A DNA stretch of 64,000 nt, from assembly GCA_026692865.1 (NCBI GenBank), contig JAPLNI010000051.1, positions 236,531-300,530 on the forward strand. The letters run 5' to 3'. This document shows, piece after piece, positions 36,718 to 46,171 of this stretch. Position 1 is the stretch's first letter; each line of letters begins with the position of its first letter. Below the pieces are notes generated by a model. The model was not told the origin of the DNA. It saw only the letters and a program-made list of their open reading frames with translations, and searched no databases. A program made the translations under genes and the position numbers. This DNA comes from Planctomycetota bacterium (GTDB taxonomy: Bacteria; Planctomycetota; Planctomycetia; Pirellulales; Pirellulaceae).

Positions 36718-36758
36718 AAACCTTGATTTTTAATCAGAAAGAAACACCAAGGTTTTTT
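36718..36758 (+). terminator. rho-independent terminator after rho
   Basis: Stem AACCTTG and CAAGGTT with TTTTTT directly after the right arm. It overlaps the stop of the convergent FHA gene by 2 bp and may work in both directions. Confidence 0.6.
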
Positions 36759-37410
36759 ATAGTTCAGGTTCAGCAACTGATCTAATCAATTCGCTCAGCC
36801 TTGCGTACATCTGAATCATGAGTTGCCACGTTGCAATGTCCAGCTTCACCGTTGTCGCATGCTCGGGAGTCTTAGGCGACTCGATAACCGTGCCAAGCTG
36901 ACCATGAAAATGCTCGAGTAATTCTGCAAGTTGAGCTGCTTGGCTTGGCGTTAGCCGTTCTGGGATTTTGGGCTGCGGAATGCTGCTCGAAAGCATAAGC
37001 ATCACGCTTTGGCTGCCATCGACTTCGAAATCTAAAGGGTCTTTCGCTTTCGAGCTTTGAAAGTCCGCGTTTGCTTCAATCGCAGTTATAGATTCTTGCA
37101 CCCGCTCGGTAATTTGTTCGCGCGTGCCGTAGAGAAGCACACTTCGCCCAACTGCGATTAAATCACCAAATCTCAAAATCCGGAGTTGGCAATCCTGACC
37201 GTTTACTCGGGTTCCGTTGGTGCTATCTAGATCAGTCAAGACAATGTACTGATTGTCTTCTTGGACCTTAATATGAAATCGACTGATACGCTCATCATTC
37301 AGTTGGATTGCATTACCTTCTTCACGCCCCACGGTGAAGGGAAGTTTGAGATCCAAGTACACTCGGCCGCGATCGGCTCCCTGGACAACGCGTAGGTTAG
37401 CCAATGTCAT
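36757..37410 (-). CDS. FHA-domain protein
   Basis: 217 residues from the ATG at 37410. Residues about 1-95 are a forkhead-associated domain: FTVGREEGNAIQL, ERISRFHIKV and DLDSTNGTRVNG are the classical G-R, S-x-x-H and N-G motifs that bind phosphothreonine. The remainder is helical and polar. It probably reads Ser/Thr kinase signals; no kinase is adjacent. It is convergent with rho. Confidence 0.88.
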   Translation of the reverse strand: MTLANLRVVQGADRGRVYLDLKLPFTVGREEGNAIQLNDERISRFHIKVQEDNQYIVLTDLDSTNGTRVNGQDCQLRILRFGDLIAVGRSVLLYGTREQITERVQESITAIEANADFQSSKAKDPLDFEVDGSQSVMLMLSSSIPQPKIPERLTPSQAAQLAELLEHFHGQLGTVIESPKTPEHATTVKLDIATWQLMIQMYARLSELIRSVAEPEL

Positions 37411-37880
37411 GTATTTCCCTAAGAAAGACGTCGATCTATTCAAGCCAGCAGTCGAACCGACACGTACCGTCTCACCGCCTGGCTATTAAGTATATTTCGA
37501 CCGAGCAGGCTACGCCAACCAGAGTAGTGTTGCGAAGCTACTTTTTTACTGAATATTATTCAACGATCTGATAAAATCACAATGAATTACTAACTGCGCA
37601 CGTTTACAAAAAACGGCCAAAATGCAAGGCCCGCGATGAACCTTTATCCGTAACAGAACGTTGCGCATAATCAGCGCCTGCTCAACTTCCATTTGCAGTG
37701 AGTATCAAAAGTGAGTATCAAAGCAGTCGAATAGTCCGCCAAGCTGCAAGGAAATCTCTCCTCACAAAATTGCGACTCCGTTCCACAGTAGGATTGGACC
37801 GTTGTCCCGTCTACCAAGTACAGATGGCAACTATCATCAAAACAGGCTTGTCACATCTCAGCCAAGAGCTACTCGTAAAA
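37411..37880. other. gene-free stretch between FHA and infC genes
   Basis: About 470 bp. A decayed family B piece lies at 37793-37820 (GGATTGGACCGTTGTCCCGT). A short direct repeat GTGAGTATCAAA appears twice near 37697-37722. No coding sequence is supported. Confidence 0.4.
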
Positions 37881-38396
37881 CTACTTCGGTGCCAACATCG
37901 CAAGCATGCGTTTTCCCTGCTGAAGGGGTTGCTGTTCGACTTTAGCGTACTCGCTAAGAGTTTTGAGGACGTTCTCCATAACGCGTCGGCCTTCGTCAAT
38001 GTGTGCCATTTCGCGACCGTGGAAGATAACCATCACTTGCACTTTATCTTTGTGCTTTAGAAAATTAATTGCCTGATTCACCTTCACTTGGATATCGTGA
38101 TCACCAGTTTTGGGTCGCAAACGGATTTCCTTGGTTTTGGTCTGGTGACTTTGGCCACCGACTTTCTTACTCTTTTCGTATTTGTACTTTCCAAAGTCCA
38201 TAATACGACAGACAGGCGGCTTTTCGTTAGGAGCCACTTCCACCAGGTCTAAACCTGCATCCCGCGCTCGATTGAGAGCTTCGTCGGTGGTTATCACACC
38301 AAGCTGTTCACCCTCTTGATCAATAACCCGAATGGGTGAAATACGAATTTGCGAGTTAACGCGTGTCTGAATCCTCTCGATTGTCAAAACCCTCAT
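37881..38396 (-). CDS. infC: translation initiation factor IF-3
   Basis: 171 residues, normal. The N-terminal domain has INSQIR-type start ([14 protein letters not shown]), [40 protein letters not shown] and [10 protein letters not shown]. The C-terminal domain has [20 protein letters not shown] and [10 protein letters not shown]-3 binds the 30S subunit and checks the start codon. Here the start reads ATG; infC often uses a rare start, and an ATT/ATA-type site could be the real one. rpmI and rplT are not next to it. Confidence 0.95.
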   Translation of the reverse strand: MRVLTIERIQTRVNSQIRISPIRVIDQEGEQLGVITTDEALNRARDAGLDLVEVAPNEKPPVCRIMDFGKYKYEKSKKVGGQSHQTKTKEIRLRPKTGDHDIQVKVNQAINFLKHKDKVQVMVIFHGREMAHIDEGRRVMENVLKTLSEYAKVEQQPLQQGKRMLAMLAPK

Positions 38397-38707
38397 AGTA
38401 AGGAAAAAGTACCAACCACCATTGCGGGATGCTCAACCGTAAATTTACGAACGGCTTCCCAAATCGGCGTGAACACCGCAAATGGCGCGGTGAGTCTATA
38501 TTCCCCAAAGTATCGACTAACGGGAACCGGTGCGTCAACGCTGATTCGCTAGATTTTTGATTAACAAGTCTCTTTTTTCTCATTGAGCACTCTCTTCGAA
38601 CGACCTCTTGACGATTTCGCCACTTGTGAACAACATATTCAAGTCTTGCTCCTCGTCAGCCGAATTCATTCGTGTTTCATCTGAAAAGCGAAACGTAAGA
38701 CACAAAA
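38397..38707. other. gene-free stretch between infC and tRNA-Val
   Basis: About 310 bp between divergent infC and the tRNA gene; it must hold both promoters. TTGACG at 38608-38613 is a possible -35 for the tRNA without a clear -10. Nothing else is seen. Confidence 0.35.
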
Positions 38708-38781
38708 GGACGGTTAGCTCAGTTGGTTAGAGCACCACGTTGACATCGTGGGGGTCGCTGGTTCGAGTCCAGTATCGTCCA
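38708..38781 (+). tRNA. tRNA-Val (anticodon GAC)
   Basis: Acceptor arm GGACGGT pairs with ATCGTCC at 38774-38780, including one G-U pair; the anticodon arm is CCACG-TTGACAT-CGTGG. The T arm contains GGTTCGAGTCC. The 3' CCA is not encoded. The gene sits directly before an integrase, the usual arrangement when a tRNA gene serves as attachment site. Confidence 0.92.
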
Positions 38782-38901
38782 CTGTCCGTTTTACCAATGT
38801 TTTTATTGGTGAAAACAGTTTTTGGTACGTTTTGTTTCGCGGTTACGTCTAGTAGAGAAACGGGAACTTTCCCGATTTCTTCAAAACTAGGAGCAAGCGC
38901 G

Positions 38902-40137
38902 ATGAGAGTTCCGTCGTACCGAGAACATTCCTCAGGACAGGCAAGAGTAACTTTTGGCGGTAAGGACTATCTACTTGGGCCCCACGGGTCTAAAGAGTCC
39001 AAAGAGATGTATCGTCGTCTGCTAAGCGAGTACATCGCGTCAGATTGTTCTGCGAACTTCGACAAGGTCCCCGAAGACATTTCTATTGTTGAAGTCGTTG
39101 CTGCGTACAAGAAGCACGCGAAGGGCTGGTACAAGTCCAGTCCCGAGACCTACGAGTTCGTGATGCTAGCGGTACGCCCCCTAGTGGAACTCTACGGGAG
39201 TACCGATGCAGTCGCTTTCGGTCCAAAGCAGTTCAAGGCTTGTCGGAAGTACGTTATGGACGGAAAGCTACGAGGTCCCAAGGCTTCGACTTTTGAGACG
39301 CTTCCTAGTCGCAAGTACGTGAACGACTTAATGTCGAGGATGAAGAAGGTCTTTAGTTGGGCGGCTGAGGAGGAGCTAATCCCTGCGTCGGTTCACGAAA
39401 CGCTGTCCAAGGTCCAGCACCTCCAGCCAGGAAGGACGACAGCCCCTGAGGGTAAAGGGGTCGACGCGGTAGATATTGCGACGGTCGAAGCAACGCTTCC
39501 ACACTTGCCGAAAACCATCGCGGATATGGTGCGGGTCCAGTTGGATATAGGCTGTCGACCTGGGGAGCTATGCCAGCTTACGCCTGCGATGATCGACCGA
39601 AGCCGTGAGGAGTCCCATGGCGTGTGGATCGCGCAGATACTCAAGCATAAGACAGCCCACCACGGGAAGAAGCGGTTCCTCGTTATCGGTGTTGAGTCCC
39701 AGAACATTCTCAGGCCGTACCTACTTCGCGGTGAAAACGATTGTCTGTTCCGACCTTGTGATTCTGAGAAGAAGCGCCGAGCTGCTAACCACGAAGCAAG
39801 GGAGACAGCGCTAAGCTGTGGAAATGCTCCAGGATCGAACAAGAAGCGAAACCCTTCAAGAAAGCCGGGGAAGTCCTACGACCCTAGTGTGTACGCGAAG
39901 GCGATATTGAGAGCGTGCGCGGATAACGGGATACCTCATTGGAGCCCGAATAAGCTACGCCATGCGTTCGCGATGGAGATAAACAGCGTTGAGGACCTAG
40001 AAGTCACAGCAGCGCTGATGGGACACTCGAAGGTCAGCACGACTCAGGTCTACGCCAAGCGAAACATAACAACTGCTATCGAAGCGGTTCAGCGTAAGAA
40101 CCAATCTGTAAAGCAGAAACGAAGTTCAGCAAGCTAG
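38902..40137 (+). CDS. tyrosine-type site-specific integrase
   Basis: 411 residues from the ATG at 38902, which has an AGGAG site; a longer reading frame runs back into the tRNA and is rejected. A core-binding helical domain (about 60-165) precedes the catalytic domain with DIGCRPGELCQL (first Arg), SPNKLRHAFA (second Arg; the usual HxxR His is Asn here), and MGHSKVSTTQVYAKR with the nucleophilic Tyr. Planctomycete integrases often have this PN-x-LRH form. It probably inserted the island at the tRNA-Val gene. Confidence 0.9.
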   Translation: MRVPSYREHSSGQARVTFGGKDYLLGPHGSKESKEMYRRLLSEYIASDCSANFDKVPEDISIVEVVAAYKKHAKGWYKSSPETYEFVMLAVRPLVELYGSTDAVAFGPKQFKACRKYVMDGKLRGPKASTFETLPSRKYVNDLMSRMKKVFSWAAEEELIPASVHETLSKVQHLQPGRTTAPEGKGVDAVDIATVEATLPHLPKTIADMVRVQLDIGCRPGELCQLTPAMIDRSREESHGVWIAQILKHKTAHHGKKRFLVIGVESQNILRPYLLRGENDCLFRPCDSEKKRRAANHEARETALSCGNAPGSNKKRNPSRKPGKSYDPSVYAKAILRACADNGIPHWSPNKLRHAFAMEINSVEDLEVTAALMGHSKVSTTQVYAKRNITTAIEAVQRKNQSVKQKRSSAS

Positions 40138-40138
40138 C

Positions 40139-40181
40139 AGAATCCCCGCCAAGTCAGGCCCGTAGGCTTGATGGGGATTCT
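40139..40181 (+). repeat. perfect inverted repeat after the integrase
   Basis: AGAATCCCC and GGGGATTCT, 9 bp each, start just after the integrase stop; an inner AAG/CTT adds to the stem. No T-tract follows. It could be a terminator-like or recombination-linked hairpin. Confidence 0.5.
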
Positions 40182-40206
40182 ATGTAGCGGGCTGGAGGTA
40201 CGTGAT

Positions 40207-40410
40207 ATGAGTATCGAATTACTTGACGCGGCTGAGGATGCAATCGCCGTTTTGGACGTGGTGAAGCTGGAAATCATTGCGATTCCGGCAACCAAGAAGA
40301 ACCGCAAGCAACTAGACGAAGCGTACGCGGTCGCAAACGAAGCTATCGAGAAGCTTCATTCGCTGTCCAGAGACGTGAAGGTTGTCACCCTTCAAGCGAC
40401 TACCTCGTGA
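40207..40410 (+). CDS. small helical island protein
   Basis: 67 residues from the ATG at 40207, with a GGAGGT ribosome site. It is mostly helical (LLDAAEDAIAVLDVVKLEII and EAYAVANEAIEKLH). No family recognised. It lies in the same direction as the integrase, 17 bp before the next frame. Confidence 0.45.
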   Translation: MSIELLDAAEDAIAVLDVVKLEIIAIPATKKNRKQLDEAYAVANEAIEKLHSLSRDVKVVTLQATTS

Positions 40411-40426
40411 CTAAAAACGGTATGAA

Positions 40427-40792
40427 GTGGCCGACGCAGTCGAGACGATTAGCAAGATTCGAGTCGAAGGAGAGGTCGACAGAAAACCATCTGTTGCCGA
40501 CGTAGTCGGAAATCTACCGGAGAACTTCAAAAAGGAAGTCGAGACGATAAGAAGCACTCCGGTAACGCTAGAGGCGAGACCACCTTTAACCGCCAAAGAC
40601 GTCCTCGTGACAGGATTTGAGGACGCGAAGAGGGACATCGAAGCCTTCGGCGAGAGCATCAACGCAATTTCATTAGAGACACCAGACGCAGTCGCAGCGG
40701 TAGCGGGTCAGGTTGCAGCAACAGCGGCGGCTATGACTAGTCCATTCGTTGCGGGAGCGCTACGGTTAATCGACCCGCCATCGCAACGCTAA
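40427..40792 (+). CDS. island protein of unknown function
   Basis: 121 residues from a GTG. The first 60 residues are charged (VADVVGNLPENFKKEVETI); the C-terminal part is a hydrophobic Ala/Val segment (VAAVAGQVAATAAAMTSPFV), possibly a membrane or amphipathic helix. It directly follows the small helical protein. No function can be given. Confidence 0.4.
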   Translation: MADAVETISKIRVEGEVDRKPSVADVVGNLPENFKKEVETIRSTPVTLEARPPLTAKDVLVTGFEDAKRDIEAFGESINAISLETPDAVAAVAGQVAATAAAMTSPFVAGALRLIDPPSQR

Positions 40793-41689
40793 CGAGTTTT
40801 GCGACTCTCCCCACTCCGATTGTCGGGCCATTGCTTCCAAAAGCGTCAGCGTGACGCACAGTCACATCGAAAAGCCGATTTGGCTTCAGTACAAAGTTAG
40901 ATCCGTCACGCCGACATGATCCCATTTGGGTGAAGCCACTCCGCGATAACACTCTTCGTTCGACGAACGTCGCCCAACCTGTCCCATTGAACAGTCTTCC
41001 GACGCACCGGTCCTGGGGTGACCGGAGCGAGGTGGAAATTTAATCTCGATGCGACAGCAGGTGGCGAGTACTCGCGCATCTTTGTCCGGAATGTCGTGGC
41101 AATCTGCAGAGCGTAGAATCAGAGAAAACGTTCACCCTCCGGTCGCCGTTCCACAACTTTCTCTCGGGGTCCGAGAGCAACCGGGTTGTTAAGGAGTGGC
41201 GCTAGTTAACGAGAGAGTCAGAGAGTTCGAAAGGGTTGTTCCCGGGGTGCGCGGCCAACCTCCATGGTTGCTTCCGGACCCTGTGAATGGCTCCTCGAAC
41301 TAGAGAGTCGAGGCGGGGCGCAAGAATCGTCGCAAACCCCTGGAGATCCACGCGTTAATGTAAACAGCCAAGAGCAGCAAGTCTCGGCGTTCAAGGTTTA
41401 CCAGTGTGTGTGCCTGTTTCGAGGCCAAAAATTCAGCTCCTCAATCGGTCGATACTGCTCGATCTGCAAAACTTGCGTCTTTTGACAAATATGCGTTCGA
41501 TTTAGGCCACCTCGGCACGTCGTCGCTGGAGAACAATAAATGGCAGGCTATCATGGATTACTTGAAAAGCCTGCTAACGAAAAACGACGGGGAGCTCCGT
41601 CCTGGAATAGGTGAGCGATCGAAGTCGATTCGAGCGATCAAAGTCGGCTGAAAGATTGTTAACCAAGCGAACACCCAAGGAATTCATTT
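40793..41689. other. gene-poor island stretch
   Basis: About 900 bp. It has a perfect GCGTCA-GCG-TGACGC hairpin at 40843-40857 and one copy of a repeated non-coding segment (41205-41360, see that entry). Short ORFs here look random in composition. No RNA gene was recognised. Confidence 0.4.
41205..41360 (+). repeat. diverged direct repeat in the island, copy 1
   Basis: Shares AGAGAGTCAGAGAGTTCG exactly (41212-41229) with 45985-46002, and a second block starting GGGCGC at 41316 with the block at 46099, at nearly the same offset (104 versus 114 bp). Confidence 0.6.
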
Positions 41690-43120
41690 ATGAAAACCAA
41701 CACAATCCTCGCCGTCGCGTTCCTTTGTATGGTGGGGTTCATCGACGCTGCCTCTGCGCAAACGGCAGACAAGAAACCAAACATCCTTTACTTCCACGTT
41801 GACAACACCTCGGTCGGTGATTGGGGCTGTTATGGCGGCGCCTATCCGCTGGGTGCGAAGACATCAAACTTGGATCGCTTTGCGGCTGAAGGTCTGAAGC
41901 TGACCAACTATAACGTTGAGTCGCAATGCACGCCAAGTCGTGCTGCCTTGATGACCGGCCGGTATTCGGTTCGCACAGGTTGCACCACGGCGTTGCCTGG
42001 TGCGGGCTTGGTGGCGTGGGAAGTGACCATCGCGGATAAGTTGAAGGAGCTTGGCTACAACAGTGCCTGCTACGGTAAATGGCACATGGGCGAGGACGTC
42101 GGCCGGTTGCCCACGGATAAGGGATTCAACTATTGGTATGGCCTCGCTGGCACTTGGGACGTAGCCGCGTGGCCTGATGACCCGTGGTTCAAAAAGGAAG
42201 AATTTGAGCCCGAGCATATGTTGGAGTCCAAAGCCACAGGGGACTTGCGGCACATGAAGGTCTTGGACAAAGAGGTCCGGCGAAACATTGATCTCGAATT
42301 CCTGGATAAGGCCGGGCGATGGATGGAGGACTCGAAGGCCAAGGACAAACCCTTCTTCATCTATTTCAACCACTCCAATATTCACTTCCCAGTGCTGCCT
42401 CGGAAAGAATATGAGCACTCCTCGAACGGCGGTGCCGTCGGGGACTGCGTCCAGATGATCGACGGTGACTTCAAGGTCTTGCTGGACAAGCTCGATGCTC
42501 TGGGGTTGCGTGAAAACACCATCGTGATCTTCGCGGGCGATAACGGGCGGGACACCTCGTTCCATGGGCCCGGCAATCGCGGCGCCTCCGGCCACTGGCG
42601 GGGCGGGTATTTTTCAACCTCGGAGGGAAACAACCGGACCGCCGGCATCATTCGTTGGCCTGGTAAAATTCAGCCTCGCACGTCGGATGAGATGATGCAC
42701 ATCACCGACTGGTTCCCCACCTTGATGCACATGGTCGGCCACCCGGAGAAGGTCCCGACGGATCGGGTGCTCGACGGCGTGGATCAATCCGCTTTCATCA
42801 CGGGCAAACAGGAACATTCAAACCGAGATTCCTTCATGATGTTCTTCGACACCCAGTTGGTCGGCATGCGTTTCAAGAACTTTAAGGTCTTGACCCACAA
42901 GGTTGAGGACGGCGCGTCGCCCATCCAGAAACTTGCGATTCCCAATATCTTTAATCTGGCCGTCAACCCGGATGAAGACACTGCTTACAACTATGATGAG
43001 CCGTCGTCATGGGTGCTTTATAAAGTGTTCATGCCCGCAGCCAGGAAACTGCAGGAATCCCTGCAGAAAGACAGCGTGCATTTCGGTGCCCCGCTGGATT
43101 TCAACCCCTACAAAAAATAA
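41690..43120 (+). CDS. secreted sulfatase
   Basis: 476 residues. Signal peptide MKTNTILAVAFLCMVGFIDA, cleavage near ASA-QT. NILYFHVDNTSVGDWGCYGG gives the metal site, where N replaces the second D of the usual DD. SQCTPSRAALMTGRYS is the formylglycine motif C-x-P-S-R; GKWHMGE and FAGDNG are further metal/substrate motifs. It hydrolyses sulfate esters, probably of algal or host polysaccharides. G+C looks higher than in core genes, consistent with import. It faces the porin gene. Confidence 0.92.
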   Translation: MKTNTILAVAFLCMVGFIDAASAQTADKKPNILYFHVDNTSVGDWGCYGGAYPLGAKTSNLDRFAAEGLKLTNYNVESQCTPSRAALMTGRYSVRTGCTTALPGAGLVAWEVTIADKLKELGYNSACYGKWHMGEDVGRLPTDKGFNYWYGLAGTWDVAAWPDDPWFKKEEFEPEHMLESKATGDLRHMKVLDKEVRRNIDLEFLDKAGRWMEDSKAKDKPFFIYFNHSNIHFPVLPRKEYEHSSNGGAVGDCVQMIDGDFKVLLDKLDALGLRENTIVIFAGDNGRDTSFHGPGNRGASGHWRGGYFSTSEGNNRTAGIIRWPGKIQPRTSDEMMHITDWFPTLMHMVGHPEKVPTDRVLDGVDQSAFITGKQEHSNRDSFMMFFDTQLVGMRFKNFKVLTHKVEDGASPIQKLAIPNIFNLAVNPDEDTAYNYDEPSSWVLYKVFMPAARKLQESLQKDSVHFGAPLDFNPYKK

Positions 43121-43293
43121 CAACGGCGATCGCGACAAACTCGGCGACTCAAATCCTGCGGGGCGCGATGGACACCATTGCCCTTTTCAGTCAGTCGGAG
43201 AAAGAAAAAAATTGAAGCAAACAAAGTGCTCTTAGTTTTGCGCGGTTTACGATTGCTTTCACAGTCACTTCATCTTCAGGGCAAGAGGGGTTG

Positions 43294-44685
43294 TTAGAAG
43301 TCGATCTTCGCCCGAAGGCCGAATAGAAGAGACGAGTCTGCCCGTTCGCGGAACGGATCAATGACCTGAAGATCCGGCGTTATCTGACACCAAGGGGTCG
43401 CCTGCACGTTGTAGTACAGTTCGACGCCGTTTTCGTTCTGTAACGGCAACAGGTTCGGAGCGAGACTTTTCAGGGGATCGCTTACCCCAACGTAAAAATA
43501 ACCTATACCGAAAGTGTCCGCTTTCCGTTCTGAGAACGGGCTGTTTCCACTAATGCCGGCACTGGCAAACCAATTGATTGGGCTTGGGTTGTTGTCCGCA
43601 ATTCCGAGATTACTGAATACGCCCCATTTTCGCTGCGGGTCATCCTGTGAAACGTAGACTGCCTGATCAAAATTGTACGCCAAACACCACGAGCCAGTTT
43701 TCGGTGTAGTCTGGATCACCAACCCCTCAATTGGGTTGAGGAACGCGGTGGGGGTAAGGTCGGTGTAAGTTCCGCTGCTGTAGGTTCCCGAAACCCCCTG
43801 GTGACCGGGCAGACCAAAGAAACGAGTCTGCAGATTCAATTGAGCGAAGACCGTGGCCCCGTTGTCAAAGAACGTATCAAACCCACTCACTGTCGGTGTG
43901 TTGTTCGTGTCGAACACAGCCGCTGCGAACAACGGCTCCATATTCTCGAGGTAGGCAAATCCGGCTCCGAATGTCGAATAAGGCACTGTGCGGGCATAAA
44001 TGGGATTGAACATCAACGCGGTGTTTTGGAAACCGTTAAGCGTGCCCGCACCTGTGATTGGTTGTTTGAAATCGTCCAGCGTGTTGATCTTTCCTGCGTA
44101 GACCATCGATTGCTCTGACAAGAACTGTGTCAATTTCACTCCGGTCAAAGCGGTGATCGATCCGTTCGGCTGAGGCACCGCCAACATGAGGTTGACCGGC
44201 ATCAGGGCACCAGTGAGCGAATTGGCCGACTCACCGTATCGGGTTTCCCCGTGCAAAGTGATGAAGGACCCTTTCGAGAGTCCAGCTTTTTCGCCGTCCA
44301 CGTTCAGGAAGTAGTCGTTGCGGCCACCGTATTGAAATGCTTGTTCAAGTCCACCGCTGGTTACACCCTGATGGTACTGGGTATTGCTGACATCAAGTGT
44401 GATTCCGTTTCCCGCAAGCGCAGATCTTGTTCCGAACCAATCACCCGTTAGCTTCGGTCGTTCGTACCATGGCCCACCAAACAGCGATGACTGGGTTTGC
44501 GTCAGGGAATCAGGTTCAGCGATCTCTGAACTACCCGTGGGCTCAGTTTCGGTCACAAACGGAGGCTGAGTCATTGGTATTGAAAGATTGGTCGACTCTT
44601 GGGCCTGCGCCGATACGGCGACAATGTAAACTGCGACTGCTTGCAGAATGCAGGCGGCATTTGCATATCGATAAAAGGTCAGCAT
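43294..44685 (-). CDS. OprB-type carbohydrate porin
   Basis: 463 residues. Signal region near the N-terminus, then a linker, then YERPKLTGDWFGTRSALAGN, which is the typical OprB start (W-G-R-L---G). Repeating amphipathic strands end in LLFGLRAKIDF, a terminal aromatic residue as expected for outer-membrane barrels. OprB porins pass sugars. Next to the sulfatase and with facing orientation, it may act in uptake of released sugar, though nothing shows common control. Confidence 0.82.
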   Translation of the reverse strand: MLTFYRYANAACILQAVAVYIVAVSAQAQESTNLSIPMTQPPFVTETEPTGSSEIAEPDSLTQTQSSLFGGPWYERPKLTGDWFGTRSALAGNGITLDVSNTQYHQGVTSGGLEQAFQYGGRNDYFLNVDGEKAGLSKGSFITLHGETRYGESANSLTGALMPVNLMLAVPQPNGSITALTGVKLTQFLSEQSMVYAGKINTLDDFKQPITGAGTLNGFQNTALMFNPIYARTVPYSTFGAGFAYLENMEPLFAAAVFDTNNTPTVSGFDTFFDNGATVFAQLNLQTRFFGLPGHQGVSGTYSSGTYTDLTPTAFLNPIEGLVIQTTPKTGSWCLAYNFDQAVYVSQDDPQRKWGVFSNLGIADNNPSPINWFASAGISGNSPFSERKADTFGIGYFYVGVSDPLKSLAPNLLPLQNENGVELYYNVQATPWCQITPDLQVIDPFRERADSSLLFGLRAKIDF

Positions 44686-45113
44686 CGAAGAGGCTTCCTG
44701 ATTAGGACAAGCAGCCCCACCAGAAACGATTTAAGCGGGATTTCGGGTGTTATCGAATGCCAGTTCGGATCGGGATTATTGGCTGTGACGGATGTTCTTA
44801 AAACATCGAGAAATGCGGGCCGGTTGTAATGATTAAGTAGACGTCGACGACCATGCTAGCACGAGTTGCCAATACTCGGCATGCGTCCATGGTCAACATT
44901 TGGGGAACGACTGAGTCCCCTCCGAAACACCCTCCACTACGTGGCAGTGGGATGAAAAACCTGACCAATGCGTCCCCACCAAAGTGCCAAGCTGCAATTC
45001 AAAATGCTTACAGAGTTGAACTGCAAGATCAATTTCCGCTGGGCTCAATCCCTAAATCGAAACCGATGCTTGTTCGATACATGCGTCAACTTGCTGGATT
45101 CTTTGGTCTACAT
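44686..45113. other. gene-poor stretch with a broken frame
   Basis: About 430 bp upstream of the porin. The minus strand carries the decayed frame listed at 44893-45117. No other coding sequence or RNA is seen. Confidence 0.4.
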
Positions 45114-45117
45114 TCAT
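44893..45117 (-). pseudogene. broken ORF coupled to the DUF2924 gene
   Basis: ATG overlaps the TGA of the DUF2924-like gene (ATGA), giving MNVDQRIQQVDACIEQASVS, then an in-frame TAG, then LSPAEIDLAVQLCKHFELQ and about 35 further codons. It looks like the remains of the next gene of a transposable module. In planctomycete genomes the gene after DUF2924 is often a serine recombinase; that it was one here is an inference. Confidence 0.35.
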
Positions 45118-45554
45118 AGCGGACAAAATAGGGTTGTTAGCGACTTATAGATGGTGCCTTCGAACTCGAAGCCGTTGGAAAGCACACGGACCTGAATCGA
45201 TTGCCCTTTGTATGGCCTAACGAGCGTGGTCCCGGAGGGTGGCAAGCGTTCGTCGGCGTCCATTTGGATCGTTGCCGTTGCCGTCCCGTTTGAAGGAGTC
45301 GCCACCGCCACGCGTTGTTTCGGAGCCGACGTTCGCATGTCGACGTCCTTTGAAAGCTCTGCCGCTCGTCGCCGAGCCCGCTCGGAAATATCGCCTTCGA
45401 TGTTCGCTTGCATCTTCCACGCGATTCGTTTGATCAGCCACTGCTTGTGGCGAGCGTTTGTTTGCTCACCAAAGACCTCTCCGAATCTCTCTCGCAACTG
45501 CCCGACGGTCATCCGTTCGAGCGCCGCGACCTCTCTCTCTACATCAAATTGCAT
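45114..45554 (-). CDS. DUF2924-like protein, probably truncated
   Basis: 146 residues. MTVGQLRERFGEVFGEQTNA and HKQWLIKRIAWKMQANIEGD are characteristic DUF2924 motifs; the C-terminal part has SIQVRVLSNGFEFEGTIYKS. The family usually continues with a SL-AIA-x-ITG-type end, but here the frame stops after SLTTLFCPL. DUF2924 genes are typically partnered with site-specific recombinases. The following frame is broken, so the module is a remnant. Confidence 0.7.
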   Translation of the reverse strand: MQFDVEREVAALERMTVGQLRERFGEVFGEQTNARHKQWLIKRIAWKMQANIEGDISERARRRAAELSKDVDMRTSAPKQRVAVATPSNGTATATIQMDADERLPPSGTTLVRPYKGQSIQVRVLSNGFEFEGTIYKSLTTLFCPL

Positions 45555-45588
45555 TGTGTTCTCCCTTTTTGAAACGTCTCAGAAACCG

Positions 45589-45795
45589 TTAACCACGTTG
45601 GGTCACAGAGAGCACGCTTTCCGGAGAAACCTCAAGGCAACCTGTTTCGGATTCTGGAGAGATTTCCACAGACTCCACTTCGCCGTGGATTGCGGAACGA
45701 GAATGAAGCCGGAGGATGCCGGCAGCGAAGATGGCCGCAAGCTCTTGTCGGCGGGCCTCAGGCGAGATCGGATTTTGATCATCAGCTAGTCGCAA
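45589..45795 (-). CDS. small protein of the DUF2924 module
   Basis: 68 residues from a TTG preceded by AAGGAGGTGA, a very strong ribosome site, at the right spacing; that decides the start. SPEARRQELAAIFAAGILRL is a helical motif often seen in the small gene ahead of DUF2924/recombinase pairs. It lies 34 bp upstream of the DUF2924 gene. Role unknown. Confidence 0.6.
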   Translation of the reverse strand: MRLADDQNPISPEARRQELAAIFAAGILRLHSRSAIHGEVESVEISPESETGCLEVSPESVLSVTQRG

Positions 45796-45977
45796 TTGTC
45801 ACCTCCTTGGAGAATTGCCAGGACATCCATCGTTACGCGATCTTGGGCGTCGACTGGCAGGGGCGGGGGAAGCGATTACAGACGACGTTCCCCTCTATTT
45901 GTAGGAATACCCCGTGCGAGTTGCAGATGACGGATCTACTCCTCGAAGGAAACCTCTGCGTTAACTTTTGCGGGTCG

Positions 45978-46135
45978 GCAGGGCAGAGAGTCAGAGAGTT
46001 CGTAGACGAATTTTTAGGGTGCGACGGAAACTAAGCGGGTTCCGTTCGTTAGCTAATTGCAAAACCTCGAAACAGAGAGGTCGGAGAAACGCGAGTTTGG
46101 GCGCGAGAACCAAGCAAATCCTGGGGATAAACGAA
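45978..46135 (+). repeat. diverged direct repeat in the island, copy 2
   Basis: Counterpart of 41205-41360, same orientation. Exact 18-base match at 45985-46002; the block GGGCGCGAGAAC...GCAAA...CTGGGGAT at 46099-46128 matches 41316-41347 with few changes. Confidence 0.6.
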
Positions 46136-46171
46136 AAACGCCCAGCGTCCGATCTCTCGGGCCTGGGCGTT
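46131..46171 (-). terminator. rho-independent terminator on the minus strand
   Basis: On the minus strand AACGCCCAG (from 46171) pairs with CTGGGCGTT (to 46137), 9 bp, followed by TTT; the stem and T-run together read TGGGCGTTTTTCG. No gene on that strand ends here, so it may end an unannotated RNA from about 46200-46600. Confidence 0.6.

Noticed and set aside
38740..38901. N-terminal extension of the integrase frame back into the tRNA gene
   Set aside because: The extension would translate the tRNA; ATG at 38902 has a good ribosome site and fits the family start.
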